From contig NZ_QETK01000028.1 of the NCBI RefSeq assembly GCF_003105155.1, forward strand, positions 1 to 64,000: a stretch of DNA of 64,000 bases, read 5' to 3'. This document shows, one piece after another, positions 37,713 to 46,100 of the stretch. The notes under the pieces are model-generated. The model had not been told where the DNA came from, did not search any database, and saw only the letters and a list, made by a program, of their open reading frames with translations. Position numbers and translations under genes: made by a program. Position 1 is the stretch's first letter. Each line of letters starts with the position of its first letter. This DNA comes from Pseudomonas sp. SDI. Its GTDB lineage: Bacteria; Pseudomonadota; Gammaproteobacteria; Pseudomonadales; Pseudomonadaceae.

Positions 37713-39647
37713 TTACTGGTTCAGGCGTTTGTCGATCAGGCCCTGCACCACGCTGGGGTCGGCCAGGGTCGAGGTATCGCCGAGGTTATCGAGTTCGTTG
37801 CAGGCGATCTTGCGCAGGATGCGCCGCATGATCTTGCCCGAGCGGGTCTTGGGCAGGGCCGGGGCCCACTGGATCAGTTCCGGCTTGGCAAAGCTGCCGA
37901 TTTCCTTGCTGACCAGCGCGAGCAGTTCCTGGCGCAGCGCATCGTCCGCCGTCACGCCGTTCATTGGTGTGACAAAGGCATAGATGCCCTGGCCTTTGAG
38001 ATCGTGAGGGTACCCGACCACGGCGGCTTCGGCGATGCTGTCGTGCAGCACCAGGGCGCTTTCCACTTCGGCGGTGCCGATACGGTGTCCGGAAACGTTG
38101 ATCACGTCGTCGATGCGCCCGGTGATCCAGTAGTCGCCGTCTGCATCGCGGCGGGCACCGTCGCCGGTGAAGTAGTAACCGGGCAGGGGCTTGAAGTAGG
38201 TGTCGACCATGCGCTGGTGGTCACCGTAAACGCTGCGGATCTGCCCGGGCCAGCTGGCCTTGATCGCCAGCAGGCCGCTGCCCGGGCCTTCAATCACCTT
38301 GCCTTTATCGTCCAGCAGCACCGGCTGCACGCCGAACAGCGGCTGCGTGGCGCAACCCGGCTTGATCCGGCGGGTACCAACCAGCGGGCTGAGCATGATC
38401 CCGCCGGTTTCGGTCTGCCACCAGGTGTCGACGATCGGGCAGCGCTGCTCGCCGACCTCGTTGAAATACCACTCCCAGGCTTCCGGGTTGATCGGTTCGC
38501 CGACACTGCCGAGCAAGCGCAGGCTGTTGCGCGAAGTACTCTGCAGTGGGCCGCCGCCTTCGCGCATCAACGCGCGCAAGGCAGTAGGGGCGGTGTAGAA
38601 AATATTCACCTGGTGCTTGTCGACCACCTGCCAGAAGCGCGAGGCATCAGGGTAGTTCGGCACCCCTTCGAACATCAGCGAAATGGCGCCGTTGGCCAGC
38701 GGGCCGTAGACGATGTAGGTGTGCCCGGTCACCCAGCCAACATCGGCGGTGCACCAGAACACTTCGCCGTCGCGATAGTCGAACACCACCTTGAAGGTCA
38801 GCGCCGCCTGCAACAGATAGCCGGCGGAGCTGTGCAGCACCCCCTTGGGTTTGCCGGTACTGCCGGAGGTGTAGAGGATGAACAGTGGGGCCTCGGCGCC
38901 CATTGGCTCGGGCGGACAGTCGTCGTCGACCTGCTTGAGTGCCTCGTCGTACCAGAGGTCGCGGCCTTCGCTCCAGGCCACCTGGCCACCGGTGCGGCGA
39001 ACCACAAGCACGCTGCTGACCGCGGGGCAGTTTTGCAACGCCTGGTCGACATTGTTTTTCAGGGCGATGCGCTTGCCGCCGCGCACGCCTTCGTCGGCGG
39101 TGATCACGGTGCGGCAATCGGCATCGAGAATGCGGTCGCGCAGGGCATCCGGAGAAAATCCGCCAAACACCACCGAGTGGATGGCGCCGATGCGCGTACA
39201 GGCAAGCATGGCGTAGGCGGCTTCCGGGATCATCGGCATATAGATGCACACCCGGTCACCCTTCTTCACACCGCGCTGCTTGAGCACGTTGGCCAGGCGA
39301 CAGACCTGGCGGTGCAGCTCGCGGTAGCTGATGGCGCTGGACTGAGCGGGATCGTCGCCCTCCCAGAGCAGGGCGGTCTGTTCGCTGCGGTTGGCGAGGT
39401 GGCGGTCGATGCAGTTGTAGCTGACATTGAGCTGGGCGTCCTTGAACCAGATGGCCTGGCCAGTGTTCAGGTCGCTTTGCTGAACCTGGGTCCAGGGTTT
39501 GATCCAGTCCAGCCGTTTGGCCTGTTCGGCCCAGAAACGGTCGGGGTGCTCCAGCGATTCGCGATACATCGCGCGGTACGCATCCTCGCTCAGTTGCGCG
39601 GCACGGCTAACGGCATCGGCATCAGGGAATTGGCTGTAGTCGAACAT
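37713..39647 (-). CDS. acs: Acetyl-CoA synthetase
   Basis: The product is a 644-residue AMP-forming acyl-CoA synthetase that activates acetate. The P-loop YTSGSTGKPKGVLHS lies near residue 255. Acetate/CoA motifs VDTWWQTETGG (about 405) and YFTGDGARRDADGDYW (about 490) are present. The C-terminal TRSGKIMRR holds the catalytic Lys (about residue 604) that Pat-type enzymes acetylate. The start at 39647 (MFDYSQFPDAD) is chosen; the longer reading adds 18 residues encoded by REP-like sequence. It is downstream of pgi, but the two are separated by palindromes. Confidence 0.96.
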   Translation of the reverse strand: MFDYSQFPDADAVSRAAQLSEDAYRAMYRESLEHPDRFWAEQAKRLDWIKPWTQVQQSDLNTGQAIWFKDAQLNVSYNCIDRHLANRSEQTALLWEGDDPAQSSAISYRELHRQVCRLANVLKQRGVKKGDRVCIYMPMIPEAAYAMLACTRIGAIHSVVFGGFSPDALRDRILDADCRTVITADEGVRGGKRIALKNNVDQALQNCPAVSSVLVVRRTGGQVAWSEGRDLWYDEALKQVDDDCPPEPMGAEAPLFILYTSGSTGKPKGVLHSSAGYLLQAALTFKVVFDYRDGEVFWCTADVGWVTGHTYIVYGPLANGAISLMFEGVPNYPDASRFWQVVDKHQVNIFYTAPTALRALMREGGGPLQSTSRNSLRLLGSVGEPINPEAWEWYFNEVGEQRCPIVDTWWQTETGGIMLSPLVGTRRIKPGCATQPLFGVQPVLLDDKGKVIEGPGSGLLAIKASWPGQIRSVYGDHQRMVDTYFKPLPGYYFTGDGARRDADGDYWITGRIDDVINVSGHRIGTAEVESALVLHDSIAEAAVVGYPHDLKGQGIYAFVTPMNGVTADDALRQELLALVSKEIGSFAKPELIQWAPALPKTRSGKIMRRILRKIACNELDNLGDTSTLADPSVVQGLIDKRLNQ

Positions 39648-39672
39648 GGCGGGCGTGATCCTGCTCTTGTGG

Positions 39673-39754
39673 GAGCCGGCGTTGCCGGCGATCGGCCGCA
39701 CGCGGGTCCCGACCAGGGCAAGGCGTTGCCTTGCATTGCCGGCAACACCGGCTC
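39673..39754. repeat. REP pair (inverted) upstream of acs
   Basis: GAGCCGGCGTTGCCGG (39673-39688) recurs inverted at 39739-39754 with one mismatch. Each copy is itself a small GCCGGC-type hairpin, with a GTGGGAG head at 39669. The arrangement is a two-REP cluster (BIME-like) filling most of the acs-pgi gap. Confidence 0.75.
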
Positions 39755-39806
39755 AAACAGGGGGCAGGAACACAATGCAGCAGCTATCGAGAGGACAGTG
39801 TAGCTA

Positions 39807-39840
39807 CTACCCCCGACCGTGTTCGTCCGGTCGGGGGTAG
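39807..39840 (-). terminator. Thirteen-bp hairpin after pgi
   Basis: CTACCCCCGACCG (39807-39819) pairs perfectly with 39828-39840, with an eight-base loop. It begins 12 bases beyond the pgi stop. No T run follows on either strand, so it may rely on Rho or act as an mRNA 3' stabiliser. Confidence 0.65.
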
Positions 39841-39851
39841 GGGGCAGGCGA

Positions 39852-41516
39852 TCAGCCGCGGTGACGGCCGCGGAAGTAGTTGATCAGGCCTTGGGTGGAA
39901 GCGTCTTCGGCCGGCGATTCCTCGCCGCCGATCAGGCGCTGGTAGACGCCCTTGCCGAGCTCCTTGCCCAGCTCCACGCCCCACTGGTCGAAGGCGTTGA
40001 TGCCCCAGATCACGCTCTGTACGAACACCTTGTGCTCATACATCGCCACCAGTGCGCCGAGGCGGCGCGGGCTGATGCGCTCGACTACCAGGGTGTTGCT
40101 CGGACGGTTGCCTGGGATCACCTTGTGCGGTGCCAGTCGCTGTACTTCGGCCTCGGCCATGCCTTTGTCGCGCAGTTCGGTTTCGGCTTCGGCGCGGGTC
40201 TTGCCGAGCATCAGTGCCTGGCTCTGCGACAGGCAGTTGGCGTACAGCCACTGATGATGGTCGGCAACCGGGTTGAAGCTCACCACCGGCACGATGAAGT
40301 CGGCTGGAATCAGTTGGGTACCCTGGTGCAGCAACTGGTGATAGGCGTGCTGGCCATTGCAACCCACGCCACCCCAGATGACCGGGCCGGTGTCGTAGCG
40401 CACCGGTGTACCGTCCTGGCGCACGCTTTTGCCGTTGGATTCCATGTCCAACTGCTGCAGGTGCTTGGTGATGTTGCGCAGGTAGTGGTCGTACGGCAGG
40501 ATCGCGTGGCTTTGCGAGCCCCAGAAGTTGCCGTACCACACACCCAGCAGCGCCAACAGTACCGGCATGTTCTGCTCGAACGGGGCGTTCTGGAAGTGTT
40601 GGTCCATGGTGTAGGCACCGGACAGCAACTCCTTGAAGTTGGCCGTGCCGATGGCCAGGGCGATTGGCAGGCCGATCGCCGACCACAGCGAGTAGCGCCC
40701 GCCGACCCAGTCCCACATCGGGAAGATGTTCTCTTCACGGATGCCAAAGGCCACGGCTGCCGCCTTATTGCTCGACACCGCGATGAAGTGGCGGTACAGC
40801 TCGGCTTCCGAGCCGCCCTGCGCCAGGTACCAGGCGCGGGCGGCCTGGGCGTTCTTCAGGGTTTCGAGGGTGTTGAAGGATTTCGACGAAACAATGAACA
40901 GGGTGGTCTCGGCACGCAGCTTGGCCGACAGCTCGTGGAATTCGCTGCCGTCGATGTTTGCCAGGTAATGGCAGCGCACGCCGCGCTGGGCATACGGCAG
41001 CAGCGCTTCGGAGACCAGTTCGGGGCCGAGGAACGAGCCGCCGATGCCGATGTTCACCACGTCGGTGATTGGCTTCTCGCTGTAACCGCGCCACAGGCCG
41101 TCGTGAATGCGGCCGACCAGCTCGGTGACCTGGTTGAGCACCTTGTGCACTTCCGGCATCACGTTGACGCCGTTGACGCTGAGCTTGTCGCCCACCGGGC
41201 GGCGCAGGGCGGTGTGCAGTGCCGGGCGGCCTTCGGAGGCGTTGAGAATCTCGCCGGCGAACAGCGACTTGATCGCCTCTTGCAGGCCGACTTCATTGGC
41301 CAGGCCCACCAGCAGGTCGCGGGTCTGGTGATTGATCAGGTTCTTCGAGTAATCGAGGAACAGCCCGCAGCTGCTCAGGGAGAACTGGTTGAAGCGCTGC
41401 GGGTCGGCGTTGAATGCGTCGCGCATGCTGAAGTCCTGCATGGCTTCGCGGTGCTGCTCAAGCGCCTGCCAGGCGGGCAGGGCGGTTACATCGTGTGGGG
41501 TGCGGTAGTACGCCAT
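39852..41516 (-). CDS. pgi: Glucose-6-phosphate isomerase
   Basis: The product is a 554-residue enzyme interconverting glucose 6-P and fructose 6-P, used in Pseudomonas mainly in the gluconeogenic direction and the EDEMP cycle. Signatures are VVNIGIGGSFLGPELV (about 153-168), FIVSSKSFNTLETL and the catalytic segment VIWGGVGCNGQHAYHQLLHQG (about 352). The C-terminal Lys motif QSVIWGINAFDQWGVELGK is intact. The start at 41516 follows AAGGAAA; the longer frame has 13 extra residues without support. Confidence 0.97.
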   Translation of the reverse strand: MAYYRTPHDVTALPAWQALEQHREAMQDFSMRDAFNADPQRFNQFSLSSCGLFLDYSKNLINHQTRDLLVGLANEVGLQEAIKSLFAGEILNASEGRPALHTALRRPVGDKLSVNGVNVMPEVHKVLNQVTELVGRIHDGLWRGYSEKPITDVVNIGIGGSFLGPELVSEALLPYAQRGVRCHYLANIDGSEFHELSAKLRAETTLFIVSSKSFNTLETLKNAQAARAWYLAQGGSEAELYRHFIAVSSNKAAAVAFGIREENIFPMWDWVGGRYSLWSAIGLPIALAIGTANFKELLSGAYTMDQHFQNAPFEQNMPVLLALLGVWYGNFWGSQSHAILPYDHYLRNITKHLQQLDMESNGKSVRQDGTPVRYDTGPVIWGGVGCNGQHAYHQLLHQGTQLIPADFIVPVVSFNPVADHHQWLYANCLSQSQALMLGKTRAEAETELRDKGMAEAEVQRLAPHKVIPGNRPSNTLVVERISPRRLGALVAMYEHKVFVQSVIWGINAFDQWGVELGKELGKGVYQRLIGGEESPAEDASTQGLINYFRGRHRG

Positions 41517-41626
41517 CGCTGCAGGTTTCCTTATTGCGTGAACAGCCTTGGACAACTGAAAACAGGGTGCGGTTTACCGGCCCGAGGGATTTTTTCCCGG
41601 CGGACCGGCAAGGCCATGGTCGAACG

Positions 41627-42484
41627 TTACTGGTCGTCGAGATTCAGGTGCAGGTTATCGATCAGGCGCGTGCTGCCCATATAGGCGGCGACAAGAATAA
41701 CCAGGTCGCGATCAGCTTCCTGTGCCGGGCGCAGGGTCAGGGCCTGACGAACTTCCAGATAGTCTGGCTGGAATCCGGCGTCGGTCAACTGTTGCTGGCC
41801 CTGAGCGATCAGTGCAGCGTAGTCGCGTTGGCCTTCGCGGATAGCCTGAGCCATCTGGCTCAGTGTGCGATAAAGGGCCGGGGCGATGGTGCGTTGTTCC
41901 GCGTTCAGGTAGCCATTGCGCGACGACAGCGCGAGGCCGTCCTCGGCGCGGACGGTCGGCTCGCCAATGATCTGGATCGGCATGTTCAGATCGCGTACCA
42001 GCGCGCGGATCACCGCGAGTTGCTGGAAGTCCTTCTGGCCAAACACGGCCAGGTCCGGCTGGACCATGTTGAACAGCTTGCTGACCACCGTTGCCACACC
42101 TTCGAAATGCCCGGGACGGCTGGCCCCGCACAGGCCTTCGGAGAGCTGCGGGACGCTGACCCGGGTTTGCCCGTTCATGCCCTCGGGGTACATCTCTTCC
42201 ACGGTTGGAGCGAACAGCAAGTGGCAACCGGCTTCGAGCAGTTTTTCCTGGTCGGCGGCGAGGGTGCGCGGGTACTTGTCGAGGTCTTCGCTAGGGCCGA
42301 ACTGCAGCGGGTTGACGAAGATGCTTGCGACCACGAAGTCGACCCGCTGCGCGGCCTTGGCGACCAGGGCCGCGTGACCGCTGTGCAGGTTGCCCATGGT
42401 CGGGACGAAGCCGATACGCTTGCCTTCGCTGCGCGCCCGCGCCACGGCGGCCCGCAGTTCACGGACGGTCTTGACGGTATTCAT
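41627..42484 (-). CDS. panC: Pantothenate synthetase PanC
   Basis: The product is a 285-residue enzyme that condenses pantoate and beta-alanine using ATP. The nucleotide-binding HIGH-like motif is PTMGNLHSGHAALV (about residues 29-42). Also conserved are SIFVNPLQFGPSEDLDKYPR (about 57-76), FGQKDFQQL (about 147) and the KMSKS-equivalent LALSSRNGYL (about 183). The start overlaps the panB stop by 4 bases, indicating translational coupling in a panB-panC operon. Confidence 0.97.
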   Translation of the reverse strand: MNTVKTVRELRAAVARARSEGKRIGFVPTMGNLHSGHAALVAKAAQRVDFVVASIFVNPLQFGPSEDLDKYPRTLAADQEKLLEAGCHLLFAPTVEEMYPEGMNGQTRVSVPQLSEGLCGASRPGHFEGVATVVSKLFNMVQPDLAVFGQKDFQQLAVIRALVRDLNMPIQIIGEPTVRAEDGLALSSRNGYLNAEQRTIAPALYRTLSQMAQAIREGQRDYAALIAQGQQQLTDAGFQPDYLEVRQALTLRPAQEADRDLVILVAAYMGSTRLIDNLHLNLDDQ

Positions 42485-43281
42485 GCGTTAAACCCATGTT
42501 CGACAGCAGGGAACGAGGCGTCCTTGACGGCTTGAACGTAGGCCGCGAAAGCGCCTGAAATGCTGCACTGCTCGGCCATGAAGTTGCGCACGAACTTCGG
42601 TACGCGCCCGCTCAGCGACAAGCCGAGCATATCGTGCATCACCAGCACCTGGCCGTCGGTGGCAACACCGGCGCCGATACCGATGACCGGAATGCTCACC
42701 GCCTGGGTGATTTCCGCGGCCAGTCCGCTTGGGACGCATTCGAGCAGCAGCATGGCGGCGCCGGCCTGCTCAAGGGCAATGGCGTCGGCGCGCATCTGCC
42801 GTGCCTGGTTTTCCTGGCGGCCTTGAACCTTGTAGCCACCGAGGATGTTCACCGTCTGTGGGGTCAGCCCCATGTGCGCGCACACCGGTACACCACGCTC
42901 GGCCAGCAGGCGAATGGTGTCGGCCAGCCAGGCGGCGCCTTCGACCTTGACCATGTGCGCGCCGGCTTGCATCAGCGCACCGCAGTTGGCGAACGCCTGC
43001 TCGATCGTGGCGCAGGCCATGAACGGCAGGTCGGCCAGGATCAGTGCACCTTCGTTGCCGCGTTTGACGCTGGCCGTGTGGTAGACCATATCGGCGGTGC
43101 TCACCGGCAAGGTGCTGTCATGGCCCTGCAGGACCATGCCCAGTGAGTCACCCACCAGCAATATTTCCACGCCGGCGCGGCTCGCGACCTGGGCAAAGGT
43201 AGCGTCGTAGCAGGTCAGCATGGTTATTTTCTCACCCTTGGCCTTGAGGCTCTGCAGGGTGGTCAGGGTTACTTCTGGCAT
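42481..43281 (-). CDS. panB: 3-methyl-2-oxobutanoate hydroxymethyltransferase PanB
   Basis: The product is a 266-residue TIM-barrel enzyme that makes ketopantoate from 2-oxoisovalerate and methylene-THF. The metal and substrate motifs LLVGDSLGMVLQG (about 41-53), VKVEGAAWLADT (about 112) and the Glu in LLLECVPSGLA (about 178) are present. The 2-oxoisovalerate substrate comes from the branched-chain pathway begun by ilvI at the window end. It is the first gene of panBC; a candidate promoter lies about 160 bases upstream. Confidence 0.97.
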   Translation of the reverse strand: MPEVTLTTLQSLKAKGEKITMLTCYDATFAQVASRAGVEILLVGDSLGMVLQGHDSTLPVSTADMVYHTASVKRGNEGALILADLPFMACATIEQAFANCGALMQAGAHMVKVEGAAWLADTIRLLAERGVPVCAHMGLTPQTVNILGGYKVQGRQENQARQMRADAIALEQAGAAMLLLECVPSGLAAEITQAVSIPVIGIGAGVATDGQVLVMHDMLGLSLSGRVPKFVRNFMAEQCSISGAFAAYVQAVKDASFPAVEHGFNA

Positions 43282-43440
43282 GAAAAGGAATCCTCGTTCA
43301 GGCGCTGTGAAAAACGACTGCGTACAACGCGTGTATTCATCTTCTGGAACAGCACATCATCGATCGTGGTGTTTGGCTTGCGCATCTGTTCCAGGCCTAT
43401 ATACGCCTTTTTTGCGGCGCCAGGGCGCCACGGGACGCCT

Positions 43441-43469
43441 ATAGTCGTGAGCAGGGGAAGCGAAGTCAA
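43441..43469 (-). promoter_or_regulatory. Candidate sigma-70 promoter for panBC
   Basis: On the minus strand -35 TTGACT (43464-43469) and -10 GACTAT (43441-43446) are separated by 17 bases. Transcription would start near 43434, leaving a leader of about 150 bases before panB. The rest of the 253-base folK-panB gap shows no convincing gene. Confidence 0.5.
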
Positions 43470-43534
43470 TTACCGTGTTACCGCAATGTTACGCGCACGT
43501 TGTTACGCACGTTACCGGTTGGGGAAACGCCCGG

Positions 43535-44011
43535 CTACAGGCGCTCAAGACCGACGAACGGGCACTCTGCCAGTAGCTCGGACAGGGCCCGCTGGTCGGC
43601 CAGACGGAAGTCTGGCGCTACCAGTTCGGCGAGGGGATAGAGCACGAACGGGCGTGCATGCATATGGTAATGCGGGACGACCAGGCGCGGCTGGTCGAGG
43701 ACTTCCTCGCCATACAGCAAGATGTCCAGGTCGAGGGTGCGCGGTCCCCAGCGTTCCTTGCGTTCACGGCCCTGATCGGCCTCGATGGCTTGCAGCGCAT
43801 CGAGCAGGGCGAGCGGCGCGAGCTCGGTATCGAGGGCCGCCACGGCATTGGTGTAGCGCGGCTGGCCGGGCGACAACGAGTCGCTGGCATAGAAGGAAGA
43901 AACCCCCGCCAGCGTGGTAGCGTTCAACTGGCCCAGCGCCTCGAGGGCGCTGCGCAGTTGTTGCTCTGGGTCTGCCAGGTTGCTGCCCAGGCCGATGTAG
44001 ACGCGGACCAT
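43535..44011 (-). CDS. folK: Hydroxymethyl-dihydropterin pyrophosphokinase FolK
   Basis: The product is a 158-residue folate enzyme that transfers pyrophosphate from ATP to 6-hydroxymethyl-7,8-dihydropterin, the step before FolP. Signatures are VYIGLGSNLADPEQQL (about 4-19), the ERWGPRTLDLDILLYG stretch (about 86-101) with the metal-binding Asp pair DLD, and VVPHYHMHARPFVLYPL. It begins 6 bases after pcnB ends on the same strand, so pcnB-folK are co-transcribed, as in E. coli. Confidence 0.97.
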   Translation of the reverse strand: MVRVYIGLGSNLADPEQQLRSALEALGQLNATTLAGVSSFYASDSLSPGQPRYTNAVAALDTELAPLALLDALQAIEADQGRERKERWGPRTLDLDILLYGEEVLDQPRLVVPHYHMHARPFVLYPLAELVAPDFRLADQRALSELLAECPFVGLERL

Positions 44012-44017
44012 GCTGTG

Positions 44018-45400
44018 TTACTCGTCTGCCGCGCTGTCGGCGCGCTTGCGCTTGCCTGGGCTGCGCTTGCGTTTACGCGGGCCGGCAGCGCCTTCGTCGC
44101 GGCTGCCGAGGTCGCGGATCATGTCGCGGCGTTCGCTATCGTTGCTGTCCTGATAGTCGGTCCACCACTGGCCAAGGCCGTCGGTTTCTTCGCCGGCGCT
44201 TTCGCGCAGCAGCAGGAAATCGTAACCGGCGCGGAAGCGCGGGTTGTCCAGCAACTGGTCGGCACGCTTGCCACTGCGCCGCGGAAGGCGTTCCTGCATG
44301 TCCCAGATCTCGCGGATCGGCAGGGTGAAGCGCTTTGGAATCGCGATGCGCTGGCACTGTTCGGCGATCAGCTCGTGCGCAGCTTCGTTCATTGCCGGAA
44401 TCGGCGGCATGCCACGGCTCTGCAGGCGCAGAATACGCGCCGGTAGTGCCGGCCATAGCATGGCGGCGAACAGGAAGGCCGGGGTTACCGGCTTGCCCTG
44501 CTTGATCCGCAGGTCGGTGTTGATCAACGCCTGGCTGATCAGCGTGTGGGTATAGGTCGGGTGTTCTTCCAGTGCTTCGGCACTGGCCGGGAACAGCGGC
44601 TCGAACAGCTGCAGGTCGACCAGCATCTCGAAGGTGTCTGCGGCATGCCCGGAGAGGAACAGCTTCAGGGTTTCTTCGAACAACCGCGCCGACGGAATCT
44701 CGCGCAGCATCTTGGCCATGCTGCGGATCGGCTGCACGGTGTGCTTCTCGATGCCGAAGTTCAGCTTGGCGGCAAAACGCACGGCGCGCAGCATACGTAC
44801 CGGGTCTTCCTGGTAGCGCTGGGTCGGGTCGCCGATCAAACGGATCAGGCGGTTGCGGATGTCGTGTACGCCATTGGCGTAATCGAGGATGCGTTCGCTG
44901 ACCGGATCGTAGTAAAGGGCATTGATGGTGAAGTCGCGGCGTTGCGCGTCTTCTTCCAGGGTGCCATAGACGTTGTCGCGCAGGATCCGACCGCTTTCGT
45001 TACGCGAGGAGGTGTGGCTGTCTTCCTCGGTTTCCGAATGATTGGCACGGAAGGTCGCGACCTCGATGATGTCGCGGCCGAAATGGATATGGACCAGCTT
45101 GAACCGGCGGCCGATGATCCGCGCATTGCGGAACTCGGCGCGAACCTGCTCAGGGGTAGCGCTGGTGGCGACGTCGAAATCCTTGGGGGTAATGCCCAGG
45201 AGTTGATCGCGTACGCAGCCACCGACCAGGTAAGCCTGGTAACCGGCGTTTTGCAGGCGCTCGACGATACTCACCGCGTGACGACTGAACTGGCCACGTT
45301 GCAGCGAGTGTTGACCACTGTTGATCACTTCAGGCGTGGTGCGCTTGTGTTGCGGGCCACGCACGGGAGGACGGAACGACTGGAACAGCTTCTTCAGCAT
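44018..45400 (-). CDS. pcnB: Poly(A) polymerase I PcnB
   Basis: The product is a 460-residue class II nucleotidyltransferase that adds 3' poly(A) tails and marks RNA for decay. The nucleotidyltransferase core has YLVGGCVRDQLLGITPKDFDVATSA (Gly-Gly and DxD, about 52-76). The RRD motif is QRRDFTINALYYD (about 136-148), and the flexible ERXXXE-type segment follows. The C-terminus is strongly basic (RKRKRSPGKRKR). The start at 45400 (MLKKLFQSFRPPVRG) matches the P. aeruginosa form; the longer frame adds 24 residues. It lies downstream of crcZ. Confidence 0.95.
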   Translation of the reverse strand: MLKKLFQSFRPPVRGPQHKRTTPEVINSGQHSLQRGQFSRHAVSIVERLQNAGYQAYLVGGCVRDQLLGITPKDFDVATSATPEQVRAEFRNARIIGRRFKLVHIHFGRDIIEVATFRANHSETEEDSHTSSRNESGRILRDNVYGTLEEDAQRRDFTINALYYDPVSERILDYANGVHDIRNRLIRLIGDPTQRYQEDPVRMLRAVRFAAKLNFGIEKHTVQPIRSMAKMLREIPSARLFEETLKLFLSGHAADTFEMLVDLQLFEPLFPASAEALEEHPTYTHTLISQALINTDLRIKQGKPVTPAFLFAAMLWPALPARILRLQSRGMPPIPAMNEAAHELIAEQCQRIAIPKRFTLPIREIWDMQERLPRRSGKRADQLLDNPRFRAGYDFLLLRESAGEETDGLGQWWTDYQDSNDSERRDMIRDLGSRDEGAAGPRKRKRSPGKRKRADSAADE

Positions 45401-45521
45401 GGGATGCACTGTTTGAAGGAATGTTCGGCCAAAAACGAAGAATGGCCGCATGATGGGCGGGGATTCTAGCATTTACTGGCAGGAGGGTGTAGGCGGTCGA
45501 AACGCGGGGTACGCAGGGGGG

Positions 45522-45894
45522 AGAAACTACAAGGGGAGCCGAAGCTCCCCAAGAAGTAGTTGCGTGCTCTTATTGTTTTTTTGTCGGGCTTCTTGTTTTT
45601 GTTGATGCCCTGTCCACAAAGCCGCAAAGCGTGTGGACGGTCTCCCGAATCGGGAGTGAAGAGCAAACGGATTGCTTTGGTCGCCGATGTTGCAATGATC
45701 AGATGATCCAACCAGTTCAGGCCCTGCTTGAGTGCAGTTTTTGTTGTTCTCTGCCTGGTTGTGGGGCAAGCCCCAAGTACAACTCCTCTCCAAAAGAATC
45801 AGTTAGCTGCGCCTCCGCCGTCTTGTTCTTATTGTGCGTGAGCCGATTCGTCTTATTTTTATTGTCTTTTGCAGTGCTTGTTATTGTTCTTGTA
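45522..45894 (-). ncRNA. crcZ: CrcZ, Hfq/Crc-sequestering small RNA
   Basis: The RNA is about 370 nucleotides. It binds Hfq (with Crc) and so relieves carbon catabolite repression. Six A-rich CA motifs (AANAAYAA-like) are visible on the minus strand near 45568-45584, 45590-45605, 45737-45752, 45821-45836, 45851-45870 and 45879-45893. A sigma-54 promoter ends just upstream. The 3' end is an intrinsic terminator with a GGGGAGC-TTCG-GCTCCCC stem (45533-45550) inside AACTAC/GTAGTT arms. The position between cbrB and pcnB is the conserved crcZ locus. The exact ends are inferred. Confidence 0.92.
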
Positions 45895-45904
45895 CCGAAC
45901 ATAT

Positions 45905-45921
45905 AGCAGGTGCCGTGCCAA
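45905..45921 (-). promoter_or_regulatory. Sigma-54 promoter of crcZ
   Basis: On the minus strand TTGGCACGGCACCTGCT carries GG (45918-45919) and GC (45906-45907) separated by ten bases, the -24/-12 signature. The predicted start is near 45894. CbrB, encoded 180 bases upstream, is the known activator of crcZ. Confidence 0.9.
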
Positions 45922-45977
45922 CTTTTGCAAAACCCAGTAAAACAAGGGGTTAGACGGTATTTTGGGTGAAAACGGGG

Positions 45978-46017
45978 CGAAAAAAAACCGGGGTTTCGTT
46001 ACCGTAAACCCCGGTTT
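45978..46017 (-). terminator. Intrinsic terminator after cbrB
   Basis: AAACCGGGGTTT (45985-45996) and AAACCCCGGTTT (46006-46017) form a perfect 12-bp stem with a nine-base loop. On the minus strand a run of T follows. It separates cbrB transcripts from the independently promoted crcZ. Confidence 0.93.
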
Positions 46018-46018
46018 C

Positions 46019-46081
46019 TGTTACGTGTCCGGGGCAAGGTAACAGTTTGTTCCAGGCCTCGGGTGTTACCCGCAGGTAACA
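46019..46081 (-). promoter_or_regulatory. TGTTAC/GTAACA palindromes, candidate CbrB sites
   Basis: TGTTACC-CGCA-GGTAACA (46064-46081) is a perfect 7-4-7 dyad. A second pair, TGTTACG (46019-46025) and GGTAACA (46038-46044), is spaced by 12. Both lie about 100-165 bases upstream of the crcZ -24 element, a normal distance for an enhancer-binding protein. CbrB binding is inferred from position; I recall similar TGTTAC/GTAACA motifs being reported for CbrB. Confidence 0.65.
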
Positions 46082-46100
46082 GCTTTTTTGCTGAAAGGGA

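Noticed and set aside
43269..43469. 66-residue frame in the panB-folK gap, minus strand
   Set aside because: It overlaps the candidate panBC promoter and the panB start region, has no clear ribosome-binding site, and shows no recognisable domain.
45473..46100. Short open frames of up to 91 residues between cbrB and pcnB
   Set aside because: The region has the composition, CA motifs, promoter and terminator of CrcZ, so the frames are incidental.
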